Assembly: GCA_017534745.1 (NCBI GenBank) | Contig: JAFXVX010000001.1 | Location: forward strand, 1-64,000 | Length of the DNA: 64,000 bases | Reading direction: 5' to 3' | Source: Bacteroidales bacterium | GTDB taxonomy: Bacteria > Bacteroidota > Bacteroidia > Bacteroidales > UBA932 | Shown: piece by piece, positions 24,626 through 33,543 of the stretch | Position numbering within the stretch: the first letter of the stretch is position 1 | Layout of the letters: every line of letters starts with the position of its first letter | Made by a program: the position numbers and the translations under genes | Notes under the pieces: generated by a model | What the model saw: only the letters and a program-made list of their open reading frames with translations | Told to the model about the DNA's origin: nothing | Database searches by the model: none

Positions 24626-26593
24626 ATGATTAAGTATTGGGTAGAAATAGTTACGGCGCTGATGCTGGCGGCGGAAATTGCCGCCGCGGGGCAGGAGAGG
24701 GCGGACACGCTGGAGACGGCGAAGGTCACGGCGTCGAGGGCGGTGAGCGTGATGCCGGCGACGGACACGGTCAGTGCCGGGAGGATCAAGTCGGCGGAGA
24801 GCGTCGCCGATGCCGTGCGCTTTTTCGGGGGAGTGCAGGTGAAGGACTACGGCGGAGTGGGTGGCCTGAAGACCATCAATGTCAGGAGCCTCGGCAGCGA
24901 ACACGCCGGCGTCTTTCTCGACGGGTTTGAAATAGACAATGCCCAGAATATGCAGGTCGATCTTGGCCGTTTTTCTACCGGAAATATTTCTCGGATAGAA
25001 ATTTACGAAGGCCAGAAGTCCGGGACGCTCCAGAGTGCCCGGGAGACTGGCAGCGCGGCTGCGGTCCACATGACGAGCGCCGAGCCTGTTTTCAAAAATG
25101 GCAAAAAGACCAGTTTTACAGTCGGGATGCGGGGAGGTTGGTTCGCAACGATCAACCCGTCTCTGAGTTGGTCCCACAAGATTGGAAAGAATACCACCAT
25201 AACCCTCAGCGGCGACATCCTTTCCTCCAACGGGCGCTATAAATTCAAACCCTCGTTCCAGGACACGACCATGACAAGGCAGAACGGCGACATCTTCGCC
25301 GCCAGGGCGGAACTCCGGCTCGCCGGCAAGCCTTCCCACGGCAGCTGGTCTGCGCACCTATACTACTACGACTCGGAGCGCGGCCTCCCGGGCCCTGTCG
25401 TCCGCCGGGCCGACGGCTTCCCCCTCAGCGCCGACCGGCAGCTCGACCGCAGCGGATTCGCGCAGGGGCGCTGGAGCGGCACCTTCGGCCGCTACAGCAT
25501 CTCCGCCTCCGGTCGCTACGCCATCGATTACCTCCACTACGCCACCCATCCTGAAATCAACCCCAACGCCGTCTATCAGGATGTCTATTTCCTCAGACAC
25601 AGCGCTTATGCGTCCGTCGCCCACAGGTACGTCGCCCTGCCTTGGCTGACCGTATCGGGCGCGACAGACATACAGTATGACCGCCTCCGTTCCGACCTTG
25701 CAGGTTTCACGGACCCTTCGAGGGTGACCTTCTACGGCTCAGTGTCCAGCGCGGCCGAACTTGAAAAAGTGAGGGTCGCAGCCAGCCTTCTATATACCCT
25801 GACTGCAGATTTCTACGACAACCCCGGCACCGGCGCTTTTGCAAGGCAAAACGCCGTGCGCCATGCCCTCACGCCTTTCCTTTCGGTGCTTTACAGCCCA
25901 GTCAAGGGGCTCGAACTCAAGGCCTTTACAAAGTATTCTTCCAGGACACCTTCCTTCAACGAGCTCTACTACACTCTCATCGGCAACTCCGCCCTCAAGG
26001 CGGAGCGCGCGCTGCAGAATTCCTTCACGGCATCGTACAGCACTTTGCTTGGTGGAAAATGGCTCTTCGGTGCCAGAGGCGGGGTATATTACAATATGGT
26101 GCGCGACAAGATCGTAGCTATCCCCACCATGAGCCAGTTCCGCTGGTCGATGAAGAATATCGGCAAGGTGGACATCCTCGGCAGCGAAGAAGCTCTCTTC
26201 TTCCGCCATGAGGGAGAGTTTATATGGGGTTTAGAGGCGAGGTACACCTATCAGCGGGCTCTCGACCACACCGACAGATCGTCAAACAGCTACGGAGCCC
26301 AGATCCAATACATTCCTCTCCACAGCGGCTCCGCTTCCGCTGAGGCGGAATACCGGGGCTGGCGAGCCGACGTCTCGTTCCTCTGGACCGGCACCCGTTA
26401 CACTGTGACTCCGAACCTTCCGGATTACTCCATGAAGCCCTGGACGACCCTCGACGTCCGTCTCTCCAAGACTTTCCTCGGCATAACCCTCGCCGTCAGT
26501 CTTAACAACATCTGCAACACCCGCTACGAGGTCGTCACCTGCTACCCCATGCCCGGCTTCAACCTCCTCGCCTCCGCCTCGTACACCTTCTGA
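24626..26593 (+). CDS. TonB-dependent outer-membrane receptor (BtuB-like size)
   Basis: Start at ATG 24626; an upstream TTG at 24614 overlaps the promoter. 655 residues: a signal peptide ending near AAAGQE, a TonB-box-like DTLETAKVTAS, a plug domain (VADAVRFFGGVQVKDYGG, TINVRSLGSEHAGVFLDG, RIEIYEGQKSG) and a 22-strand barrel ending in aromatic ASASYTF. There is no carboxypeptidase-like N-terminal extension, so it is not a SusC. The size and partner lipoprotein resemble BtuB/BtuG corrinoid uptake, but other small ligands are possible. Confidence 0.85.
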   Translation: MIKYWVEIVTALMLAAEIAAAGQERADTLETAKVTASRAVSVMPATDTVSAGRIKSAESVADAVRFFGGVQVKDYGGVGGLKTINVRSLGSEHAGVFLDGFEIDNAQNMQVDLGRFSTGNISRIEIYEGQKSGTLQSARETGSAAAVHMTSAEPVFKNGKKTSFTVGMRGGWFATINPSLSWSHKIGKNTTITLSGDILSSNGRYKFKPSFQDTTMTRQNGDIFAARAELRLAGKPSHGSWSAHLYYYDSERGLPGPVVRRADGFPLSADRQLDRSGFAQGRWSGTFGRYSISASGRYAIDYLHYATHPEINPNAVYQDVYFLRHSAYASVAHRYVALPWLTVSGATDIQYDRLRSDLAGFTDPSRVTFYGSVSSAAELEKVRVAASLLYTLTADFYDNPGTGAFARQNAVRHALTPFLSVLYSPVKGLELKAFTKYSSRTPSFNELYYTLIGNSALKAERALQNSFTASYSTLLGGKWLFGARGGVYYNMVRDKIVAIPTMSQFRWSMKNIGKVDILGSEEALFFRHEGEFIWGLEARYTYQRALDHTDRSSNSYGAQIQYIPLHSGSASAEAEYRGWRADVSFLWTGTRYTVTPNLPDYSMKPWTTLDVRLSKTFLGITLAVSLNNICNTRYEVVTCYPMPGFNLLASASYTF

Positions 26594-26597
26594 CCAC

Positions 26598-26627
26598 TGT
26601 CATTCCGAGCGAAGCGAAGGAATCTCC
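26598..26627. repeat. Single copy of the interspersed Bacteroidota repeat
   Basis: TGTCATTCCGAGCGAAGCGAAGGAATCTCC just after the receptor stop, read in the TGTCATT-to-ATCTCC direction. Same family as the copies at 18.9, 49.6 and 52.4 kb. It may sit in the 3' UTR of the receptor gene. Confidence 0.85.
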
Positions 26628-26639
26628 AAAAAAAATAAC

Positions 26640-26647
26640 TATCTTTA
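26640..26647 (+). promoter_or_regulatory. -7-like box for the repeat lipoprotein
   Basis: TATCTTTA, one mismatch to TAnnTTTG, 25 bases before the ATG at 26673. Confidence 0.4.
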
Positions 26648-26672
26648 CGGCTGACACTAAAACGACTTCATT

Positions 26673-29600
26673 ATGAAGAAGATAGCCATAGCCCTCGCGG
26701 CGCTTGCAATAGTATTTGCCTGTGACAAAGAGAAAGGTCAGCCGGAAGAAAACACCCCTGGTGGTGGCGGTGGCGGCGGCCAGGGCGGTGGTGGTGGCGA
26801 GCAGGCCGAATGGGCCTGCACGACCCTCGATGCCGTGGACATTACCTACGAGTCCGCCCGCCTTGTCGGCAAGGCGACAATCCCGGCGGGAAAGAGAATG
26901 TGGGATGATTACAGCATAGCTTTCCTTTTCAGTACGGACGAAGAATTCGCCCTGACTAGTTTCAGTGAAGGGGTGATGGAGATGGCCGTCGATCTCATCG
27001 ACGATGATGGTACTTTCGTCTCCCCGCCGATTCCGATTCTTGAGCCCAGCACAACGTATTACTTCAGGGCAGTCCTCTATGTGAAAGATGAGCCCTTCGA
27101 CGGCGGAATCAAGTCATTCACCACCCTCAAGCAGCCGCGGGCCCTCATCGAGACGGGCGAAGCAACTGAGGTTACCGAGGTTTCTGCAACCCTCGTCGGC
27201 TATGCCAATCCGACGGAGGATATGCAGAATGTCTCATTCGGCGTCATTCTTTCGCAGGATAGATGGTTGGATGTGTATCCCGTTGCTTTCACGGCGACAG
27301 AAAGAGACCCTGAAGACGGCCTTTTCACCGTGAGCGTCGAAGAACTTGAGCCTGGGAAGACCTACTATTTTAAAGCGTTTGTCGGTCACGATTCGACGCG
27401 TTCCGACGGAGAGATCCATTCGTTCACCACGCCCGCCATCAACGCTTCCGTTGCGGCGACCGGTGTGACGGACGTCTCCGAGTTCGCGGTGACCCTTCAC
27501 GGTAAGCTGACCATGGACACCGTCAAGGATTTCGAACCGGAGGTCTGGTTCCTCCTCAACCGATACGACGGCAACGGCGAGCAGCCCATCTCCTGTGAGA
27601 TGGCTCCCGACAGCACTTTCTCGTATCGCCTTACAGAACTTGAGATCAACAGGGAGTATGAATACAGGGCCTGCGCCCGTCTCGGCGGCAAAGAATTCAA
27701 GAGCGATGCCGTCAATTTCAGCACTACAGCCATCAACGGACAGCTCGAGGTACTCCCTGTTTCCGATATAACGGAATTAAAGGCCACTCTCAATGCTTCG
27801 TTCACCACCGAATGTTCCCCGTCGATCGAGAGGGAGGTGATTTTCTACTGGAGCGACCGCAACCCGAACGAGCAGGGCGACTACCTTGATCTGAAGGAGA
27901 TCGGCACTGCAGTCACCGCGACCCGGATCGGTAATAATACCTATGAAGCCCACTTGACCGGCCTGGATCCTGGCAAGGACTACTACTTTGAAGTGGAGGC
28001 CACCATTATGGGTTACAGCTACCTCGCTTTCGGAGACTTCCAAACCCCGGATTTCACAGCTTCCGTCGAGACGCTCGAGCCCTCGGTTATCACCGGGACT
28101 GGCGCGACTCTTCAGGGCCGGCTCACTGTGAGCAGCGTGGAGGATCTGACAAAGCAGGCGTGGTTTATGTTCGGGGACCAGAGATATGAGGCCACCATTG
28201 CCTCCGACGGGACCTTCTCCGCGGAGGTGACGGGTCTTCGGAATAACAGGTCCTACAGTTATACGGCCTATGCGAAGGTCCACGACAGGGATTTGCAAGG
28301 CCAAAGCGTCAGTTTCAGGACCAAGAGTACAGAGGTCCACTTCACTTCCATAACCCTGTCTGAAGTACTTGAATATACCGCCACGGTCTCCGGGATTGTA
28401 TCCATAGAAAACAGCGACGCGAGCGATACTCCGAAAATACAATTCTTCAGCAGCCCGACGGAGACGACCGTCGAAGGGATACTCGACAGCTACTATGATC
28501 CGAAGGGATCGGCGAATCCGGCTTCTGACGGGACCTTCTCCATCGGAGTCTCCAGGCTTCAGTACGGAACGGAGAATCATTGCGTTCTCTCCTGCCAACT
28601 CGGCGGCCGCAGATACGACAGCGATGTCTTCTCGATAACGACGCTGTCGCTTGGCGCCACTTTCAGCGATCTCCGTGCAGTGAACATCACCGAGACGACG
28701 GCCACTCTGGAAGGTCACGTCGAAATCCAATGTCGTGAGGGTCTTGAGACAGAGGTAAAATTCGGCTGGTCCGACAGGCCTTTCACTGGATGGAATCCAT
28801 ACTACAACGATAAGGTCACGCCGTCCTCCGACGGCTCCATATCACTTCCCATCAGCTACCTGTCTCCGGGGAAGGATTATTACTTTGCGGTCATGGCGTG
28901 GATCGACCTCAACAACACCTGGTTTGTCAGCGAGGTCGCAACATTCCACACCCCCGAAATCCGCGCGACGGTGACGACCCTTGACGCCACTTCGGTCCAA
29001 TATACCAGGGCCGTCCTCCACGGCAGCGGCTCGGTTGTGACCGAAGATGATCCGAATTATAAGTTTAAGTTCATCTACGGCAAGGAAGGGGTTCCTGAGA
29101 GCCAGTGGGAGACCGTCTATGCCGTACTCCAGGATGACGGCACCTACTCCGCGGCGCCTTTCGTGGAGCCGGGATCCACCTACCAGTATAAGTTTGCCCT
29201 CGACATCCTGAGGACTACTCTGAAGGGTGAAGCGCATTCCTTCACGACGCTGAATCCGCCGGCTTCCAATCCGCCTTCCGGCGCAGTCAGTCTCAGGACT
29301 TTCGCGACCCGCGAGGACGGCACCCAGTACGAGATCTACTGGTCCGACCGCAACGTCGGCGCCGAATCACTGGAGGACTTCGGACTGTTCGTCTCCTGGG
29401 GTGAACTTGATGAGAAATCCAGCTACTTTACCTCCAACTACCGCTGGAGGGGTACCAAACCCAGTACGGAACCCAACTATAATGAATGGAGAGTGAGTAA
29501 ATACTGTCCTTCTTCCGCTGCCTCCTACTGGTCCAATGCGGATACGGATGTCCCTGACAACAAACTCATTCTGGATCCTGAGGATGATCTCGCCACCGTG

Positions 29601-29954
29601 CGCCTCGGCGGAGGCTGGCGTACCCCCACCCAGGCCGAATGGACCGCGCTTGAGACGCATTGCACATTCGCGGGGACGACCCTCAACGGTGTGGCGGGTG
29701 TTGAAGTAACCAGTAAGCTCAACGGCAACACCCTGTTCTTCCCCGCCGGCGGATACCGCTTCAATAACAGTGACTGGTGGGGCAGTGGGTGCGATGAGGG
29801 GGACACGGCCTGCTACTGGGCCTCCGAGGTAGGCACCGTCGATCCTACGGTCGCCGCCAGCGCTTCTTTCGAAATCGACGGCACCGTCTCCCGCAATAGT
29901 TGGCCTAAGCCCTACCGTTACAAGGGCTTCAATGTCCGGGCGGTGACGGAATAG
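26673..29954 (+). CDS. Giant surface lipoprotein: eight Fn3/Ig-like repeats plus FISUMP domain
   Basis: 1093 residues. Lipoprotein signal with Cys in AIVFAC (~17), then a Gly-rich linker (about 30-43) that would hold it away from the membrane. Eight ~95-residue beta-sandwich repeats follow, each opening with a line such as ATEVTEVSATLVGYA, VTDVSEFAVTLHGKL or NITETTATLEGHV and containing a G.. YYF.. motif. The last ~210 residues resemble the FISUMP (Fibrobacter major paralogous) domain: YWSDRNVGA, FVSWGELDEKSSY, LDPEDDLATVRLGGGWRTPTQAEW and FFPAGGYRF. A cell-surface adhesin or glycan-binding role is plausible; the ligand is unknown. Alone between the receptor and the ribosomal operon. Confidence 0.78.
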   Translation: MKKIAIALAALAIVFACDKEKGQPEENTPGGGGGGGQGGGGGEQAEWACTTLDAVDITYESARLVGKATIPAGKRMWDDYSIAFLFSTDEEFALTSFSEGVMEMAVDLIDDDGTFVSPPIPILEPSTTYYFRAVLYVKDEPFDGGIKSFTTLKQPRALIETGEATEVTEVSATLVGYANPTEDMQNVSFGVILSQDRWLDVYPVAFTATERDPEDGLFTVSVEELEPGKTYYFKAFVGHDSTRSDGEIHSFTTPAINASVAATGVTDVSEFAVTLHGKLTMDTVKDFEPEVWFLLNRYDGNGEQPISCEMAPDSTFSYRLTELEINREYEYRACARLGGKEFKSDAVNFSTTAINGQLEVLPVSDITELKATLNASFTTECSPSIEREVIFYWSDRNPNEQGDYLDLKEIGTAVTATRIGNNTYEAHLTGLDPGKDYYFEVEATIMGYSYLAFGDFQTPDFTASVETLEPSVITGTGATLQGRLTVSSVEDLTKQAWFMFGDQRYEATIASDGTFSAEVTGLRNNRSYSYTAYAKVHDRDLQGQSVSFRTKSTEVHFTSITLSEVLEYTATVSGIVSIENSDASDTPKIQFFSSPTETTVEGILDSYYDPKGSANPASDGTFSIGVSRLQYGTENHCVLSCQLGGRRYDSDVFSITTLSLGATFSDLRAVNITETTATLEGHVEIQCREGLETEVKFGWSDRPFTGWNPYYNDKVTPSSDGSISLPISYLSPGKDYYFAVMAWIDLNNTWFVSEVATFHTPEIRATVTTLDATSVQYTRAVLHGSGSVVTEDDPNYKFKFIYGKEGVPESQWETVYAVLQDDGTYSAAPFVEPGSTYQYKFALDILRTTLKGEAHSFTTLNPPASNPPSGAVSLRTFATREDGTQYEIYWSDRNVGAESLEDFGLFVSWGELDEKSSYFTSNYRWRGTKPSTEPNYNEWRVSKYCPSSAASYWSNADTDVPDNKLILDPEDDLATVRLGGGWRTPTQAEWTALETHCTFAGTTLNGVAGVEVTSKLNGNTLFFPAGGYRFNNSDWWGSGCDEGDTACYWASEVGTVDPTVAASASFEIDGTVSRNSWPKPYRYKGFNVRAVTE
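26758..26805 (+). repeat. GGTGGC microrepeat coding a poly-Gly linker
   Basis: Runs of GGT/GGC codons interrupted by one CAG and one GAG block, directly after the lipidated N-terminus. Prone to slippage, so linker length may vary between strains. Confidence 0.65.
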
Positions 29955-29985
29955 TTTGGAAATAAGGAAAAAATGACTATCTTTG
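29955..29985 (+). promoter_or_regulatory. rpsF operon promoter
   Basis: TTTG (29955-29958), 19-base spacer, TATCTTTG (29978-29985): a textbook Bacteroidota promoter. Confidence 0.82.
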
Positions 29986-30023
29986 CAGTCCTTTTTGCGC
30001 GGTAAAATGCGGAGAAAGGACTG
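29986..30023 (+). promoter_or_regulatory. Leader hairpin of the rpsF-rpsR-rplI mRNA
   Basis: Perfect 9-bp stem CAGTCCTTT (29986-29994)/AAAGGACTG (30015-30023) with an inner CGC/GCG pair, at the very start of the transcript and 29 bases before the rpsF ATG. S6:S18 autoregulatory leaders are known upstream of rpsF in many bacteria, so this is a candidate binding site for the S6:S18 complex. The characteristic CCG bulge of the described motif is not obvious, so this may be a different structure. Confidence 0.5.
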
Positions 30024-30052
30024 TAATTTATTTATTATTAAAGTTTTACAAA

Positions 30053-30475
30053 ATGCTTAAACAGTACGAAACCGTTTTCATTGCAACTCCCGTTTTGTCT
30101 GAGGCCCAGATGAAGGAAGCGGTGGAAAAGTACACAAAGCTCATCGCCGACAACGGCGGCGAAGTCGTGTACGAAGAAAATTGGGGACTCCGTCAGCTCG
30201 CTTATCCCATCGAGCACAAGACGACAGGTTTTTACTACCTGATTGAGTTCAAGGCCACCCCGGAGTTTGTCTCGACCCTCGAGACCCAGTATCACCGTGA
30301 CGAGCGCATCATCCGCTACCTCACTGTCGCCCTCGACAAGGATGCAGTGGCTTATGCCGAGAAGAGAAGGGCCGGAAGGGCTGCCAAGGCCGCCGCTCCC
30401 GCCGCCCCCGAGGCTCCCGTCGAAAAAGAGGAGATCCTCGAAGAGGAAATCCCCGAGATTGAGTCCAACGATTAA
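30053..30475 (+). CDS. rpsF: 30S ribosomal protein S6
   Basis: 140 residues. The S6 fold begins [16 protein letters not shown] and continues with [24 protein letters not shown] and [16 protein letters not shown] ~35-residue C-terminal tail rich in Ala, Pro and Glu ([21 protein letters not shown]) extends beyond the core, as in many Bacteroidota S6 proteins. It binds S18 and the central domain of 16S rRNA. First gene of rpsF-rpsR-rplI. Confidence 0.98.
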   Translation: MLKQYETVFIATPVLSEAQMKEAVEKYTKLIADNGGEVVYEENWGLRQLAYPIEHKTTGFYYLIEFKATPEFVSTLETQYHRDERIIRYLTVALDKDAVAYAEKRRAGRAAKAAAPAAPEAPVEKEEILEEEIPEIESND

Positions 30476-30478
30476 TTT

Positions 30479-30485
30479 AAGGAGG
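30479..30485 (+). promoter_or_regulatory. Perfect Shine-Dalgarno of rpsR
   Basis: AAGGAGG seven bases before the rpsR ATG. Bacteroidota rarely use strong Shine-Dalgarno sequences and other starts in this window lack one, so this near-perfect site stands out. Confidence 0.7.
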
Positions 30486-30492
30486 AAAAACC

Positions 30493-30762
30493 ATGGCACA
30501 GGAAAATTCAGAAATCCGCTACCTCAACCCTCCCGCAGTGGAGCTCAGGAAAAAGAAATACTGCCGCTTCAAGAAAGCCGGTATCAAATATGTCGATTAC
30601 AAGGACGCCGAATTCCTCAAGAAGTTCCTCAATGAGCAGGGTAAGATTCTTCCCCGCCGCATCACCGGAACTTCCCTGAAATTCCAGAGGAAAGTCGCGC
30701 AGGCCGTCAAGAGGGCCCGCTCTCTTGCCCTGCTTCCGTACGTCACTGACCTTCTTAAATAA
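30493..30762 (+). CDS. rpsR: 30S ribosomal protein S18
   Basis: 89 residues. Core motif [21 protein letters not shown], then [32 protein letters not shown], near-invariant in S18. It forms a heterodimer with S6 on the 30S platform. Seventeen bases after rpsF, with an unusually good Shine-Dalgarno, and eight bases before rplI. Confidence 0.98.
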   Translation: MAQENSEIRYLNPPAVELRKKKYCRFKKAGIKYVDYKDAEFLKKFLNEQGKILPRRITGTSLKFQRKVAQAVKRARSLALLPYVTDLLK

Positions 30763-30770
30763 TCTGCCTT

Positions 30771-31217
30771 ATGGAAATTTTACTTAAGAAAGATGTCGCG
30801 AATCTCGGCCAGGCCGGTGATATCGTAAAGGTCAAGAACGGCTACGCCCGCAACTTCCTGGTTCCCCAGGGTCTTGCCACCGTCGCCACCGCTTCCGTCA
30901 AGAAGCAGTACGAAGAGACTGTCCGTCAGAGGGCTCACAAAGAGGCCAAGCTTATCGCTGAGGCTGAGGCTATGGCTGCCAAGATCAGCGCAGCGCCCGT
31001 GAAGGTCGCCGTGAAGGTCGCCGAAAGCGGCAAGACCTACGGCTCCGTCACCGCCGCCCAGCTCGCCGAGGCTCTCGAAGCCCTTGGTCTGAGTGTCGAT
31101 AAGAAGGACATCACCCTTGCCGAGGACGTCAAGGCAGTCGGTATCTACTCCGCGGCCGTCAAGGTCTATAAGAGTGTCAAGGCCGACTTCCAGTTTGAAG
31201 TTGTCGCAGAGGACTAA
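30771..31217 (+). CDS. rplI: 50S ribosomal protein L9
   Basis: 148 residues. N-terminal domain MEILLKKDVANLGQAGDIVKVKNGYARNFLVPQG, then the long connecting helix and the C-terminal rRNA-binding domain (GKTYGSVTAAQLAEAL). It binds 23S rRNA and limits frameshifting. Ends the operon; an intrinsic terminator follows 19 bases later. Confidence 0.98.
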   Translation: MEILLKKDVANLGQAGDIVKVKNGYARNFLVPQGLATVATASVKKQYEETVRQRAHKEAKLIAEAEAMAAKISAAPVKVAVKVAESGKTYGSVTAAQLAEALEALGLSVDKKDITLAEDVKAVGIYSAAVKVYKSVKADFQFEVVAED

Positions 31218-31236
31218 TTGATTCCTTCAATTACGA

Positions 31237-31264
31237 GAAAGCCGACCCGAGAGGGCCGGCTTTC
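31237..31264. terminator. Terminator between rplI and the acyl-CoA ligase gene
   Basis: Twelve-base-pair stem GAAAGCCGACCC (31237-31248)/GGGCCGGCTTTC (31253-31264) with one mismatch and a GAGA loop, then T-rich sequence. It lies between two converging transcription units and ends one base before the ligase stop. Confidence 0.82.
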
Positions 31265-31265
31265 T

Positions 31266-32957
31266 TCATTTGGTTTCTTCCTGTTTTGATTGGAGTTCCT
31301 TGTCGTCTCCCTTCGAATCTTTGTAGATGAAACGGCGGATCTTCTGGGTCGCCGTCTTCTCGAACGGTGCTTTCATCGCATCGACCTCGCTGACCCTGGA
31401 GTTCTTGCCGACCTTGCGGTTGACAAAGTCGAGCACGGCCTGCTTCTTGGCTTCAAGGTTCTCGAAGAACTTGTCCTCCCAGGCCTGGTCCCAGTTGATG
31501 ACGTTGTCGTCGAACTTCACAAGGGCGACGAGCTTGCCGCCGCGCTCCATGACGAGCGATTCATCGACGCCTTCGATGTCGTTGATGACCCTCTCGATCT
31601 CCTCCGGGTAGATGTTCTCTCCGGAAGGGCCGACGATGGTGCTGTTGAGCCTACCTTTAATATAATAATAGCCCTTCTTATCGACGCAGGCGACGTCGCT
31701 GGTACGGAACCAGCCCTCGTCGTCGATGACCTGGAGGGTCCGCTCCGGGTCCTTGTAGTAGCCCAGCATGACGTTGTCGCCGCGGCAGACGATTTCTCCT
31801 TCGCCGGTCTCGGGGTTGACGTTGTCCAGCCGGACCTCGACCTTGTAGGAGGGGATGCCGATGGAACCGACCTTGGTCCGGCCGACCATTGCGTTGCAGA
31901 CGAGCGGCGCGCACTCGGTCAGCCCGTAGCCTATGGCGTACGGGAACCGGCACTTGTAGAGGAACTCTTCTACCACCGGATCGAGTTTGCCGCCTCCGAT
32001 ACCGAAGAAGTGGAGCTTGCCTCCGAAGGACTTCTTGAGGCGCCCGCCGACGAGGCTGTAGAACAGCCAGGGGGTCTTAGCCTGCATCCAGGAGAGTATC
32101 TTCGACTTTTTGACGGTCGGCACGATGCTCATCTTGTAGATCTTCTCAATAATAAGCGGCACGGCGCACATCACCGTCGGCCTGACCTGCTTCATCGCGG
32201 CCATCAGGATGCTCGGGGTCGGCGGCTTCTGGATGTAATAGGTGCAGGCGCCGACGAATATCGGGTACAGGCAGCCGATGGCCATCTCATAGGCGTGGGC
32301 CATCGGGAGGATGGACAGGAAACGGTCGTTCTTGTCGCAGTATTCCGCCTTGAGGGATTCGATTATGTTGTGGCAAAGGTTGCGGTGCGAAAGCATCACT
32401 CCCTTGGCCTTGCCGGTCGTGCCGGAGGTGTAGATGATGGTCGCAAGGTCGTCGGGCTGCGGGTCACGGACGTAGCCGTCGCACTGGAAGGCGCTCCGGT
32501 CTTTCTTGATGAACTCGAAAGTCTCAATGTCGATGACTAGCGTCAGGGCGTCGTACATCTCCTTGCTGAGCTTGTGGAGATATCGGCGGGAGATGAAGAT
32601 GACCTTGCTCTCCGAATGGGTCAGAATGTTGGTGACCTCATTCTCCGAGCTGTCCGGCAGAATGGGGATGGCCACCCTGCGGAACGCGGCGGCGCTGAAA
32701 AAGGCCACCGTCCAGTTGGGCATGTTCTGCGCGAGGATGGCTACCTTGTCGCCGGCGCTGATGCCGTAGCGGAGCATCCTCTGGGATAGGGAGTCGCAGC
32801 GGTGCTTGAACTCATCGTAGGTGTACTTCTGGCCGCCGTCAACGAAGCGGGAGAGGGTCCTGCCGCTGTATTTCTTGGTGGCGTAGAGGTACAGCCACCG
32901 CAGCGTCGTGCAGTTGACTTCGCGCGAGCGCTGTCTGGTTTTGTACGGTCCTCCCAT
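31266..32957 (-). CDS. AMP-dependent acyl-CoA ligase (long-chain fatty acid type)
   Basis: 563 residues. The phosphate-binding loop IIYTSGTTGKAKGV, YGLTECAPL (A5-type motif), GWFRTSDVA with the conserved Asp and IVGPSGENIYPEEIE near the C-terminus mark the adenylate-forming family. It activates fatty acids to acyl-CoA through acyl-AMP. Follows the acyltransferase gene on the minus strand, so the two probably feed exogenous fatty acids into phospholipids. A paralogue lies at 50612-52255. Confidence 0.9.
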   Translation of the reverse strand: MGGPYKTRQRSREVNCTTLRWLYLYATKKYSGRTLSRFVDGGQKYTYDEFKHRCDSLSQRMLRYGISAGDKVAILAQNMPNWTVAFFSAAAFRRVAIPILPDSSENEVTNILTHSESKVIFISRRYLHKLSKEMYDALTLVIDIETFEFIKKDRSAFQCDGYVRDPQPDDLATIIYTSGTTGKAKGVMLSHRNLCHNIIESLKAEYCDKNDRFLSILPMAHAYEMAIGCLYPIFVGACTYYIQKPPTPSILMAAMKQVRPTVMCAVPLIIEKIYKMSIVPTVKKSKILSWMQAKTPWLFYSLVGGRLKKSFGGKLHFFGIGGGKLDPVVEEFLYKCRFPYAIGYGLTECAPLVCNAMVGRTKVGSIGIPSYKVEVRLDNVNPETGEGEIVCRGDNVMLGYYKDPERTLQVIDDEGWFRTSDVACVDKKGYYYIKGRLNSTIVGPSGENIYPEEIERVINDIEGVDESLVMERGGKLVALVKFDDNVINWDQAWEDKFFENLEAKKQAVLDFVNRKVGKNSRVSEVDAMKAPFEKTATQKIRRFIYKDSKGDDKELQSKQEETK

Positions 32958-32961
32958 AATA

Positions 32962-33543
32962 CTAGTGGGTTATATACTTTTCGGGGTGTTTGCCTTCGAG
33001 ACCCATTTCCTCGTAGAGGGCCTGGATCCTCTGGGTGTCGGCGCGGGCGTCGTCCGTGAGCTCCACAGGTTTGCCGATGCCGATGTGCTTTGTCTTCCAG
33101 TCGAAATACGACATATAGACCGTTGCGCCGGTCTCCTTGGCGATGAGGTGGTATCCGGTCTTCCAGCGCTTCACGGGCTCGCGGGTCCCTTCCGGGGCCA
33201 TTGCGAGGTGGAACTCATCGACGCTTTCCATGTACTCGATGAGGCTTTTGACCATCGCCACGGAGCTTGACTGGTCCACGGGGATGCATCCGCAGCCGCG
33301 GAGGAAAGCCCCGACGGGCCAGAAAAAGAATTCTTTCTTGATCATTACATGGGCCACCTTTCCGAACTGCGTGTAGAAAAGGTAGGAAATGATGAAGTCC
33401 CACACCGACGTGTGGGGGACGCCCAGCATGACGACCTTCTTCTCAGGAGCGGGGCCGTTGTCTGTCGTCCAGCCCAGCCTTTTCAGCAGCCAGCCGCAGA
33501 AGCGGGCCCAGCCCGGCTTGTAGGATGAACGCATCTTTTTCAT
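32962..33543 (-). CDS. PlsC-like 1-acylglycerol-3-phosphate acyltransferase
   Basis: 193 residues. Catalytic HTSVWD (the HX4D motif) and the substrate motif APEGTREP (the EGTR block) are both present. It probably acylates lysophosphatidate or a related glycerolipid at the membrane. It is shorter than classical PlsC (~240), fitting the compact Bacteroidota subgroup. Its start overlaps the end of the topoisomerase gene by four bases, and the ligase gene follows four bases later. Confidence 0.88.
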   Translation of the reverse strand: MKKMRSSYKPGWARFCGWLLKRLGWTTDNGPAPEKKVVMLGVPHTSVWDFIISYLFYTQFGKVAHVMIKKEFFFWPVGAFLRGCGCIPVDQSSSVAMVKSLIEYMESVDEFHLAMAPEGTREPVKRWKTGYHLIAKETGATVYMSYFDWKTKHIGIGKPVELTDDARADTQRIQALYEEMGLEGKHPEKYITH

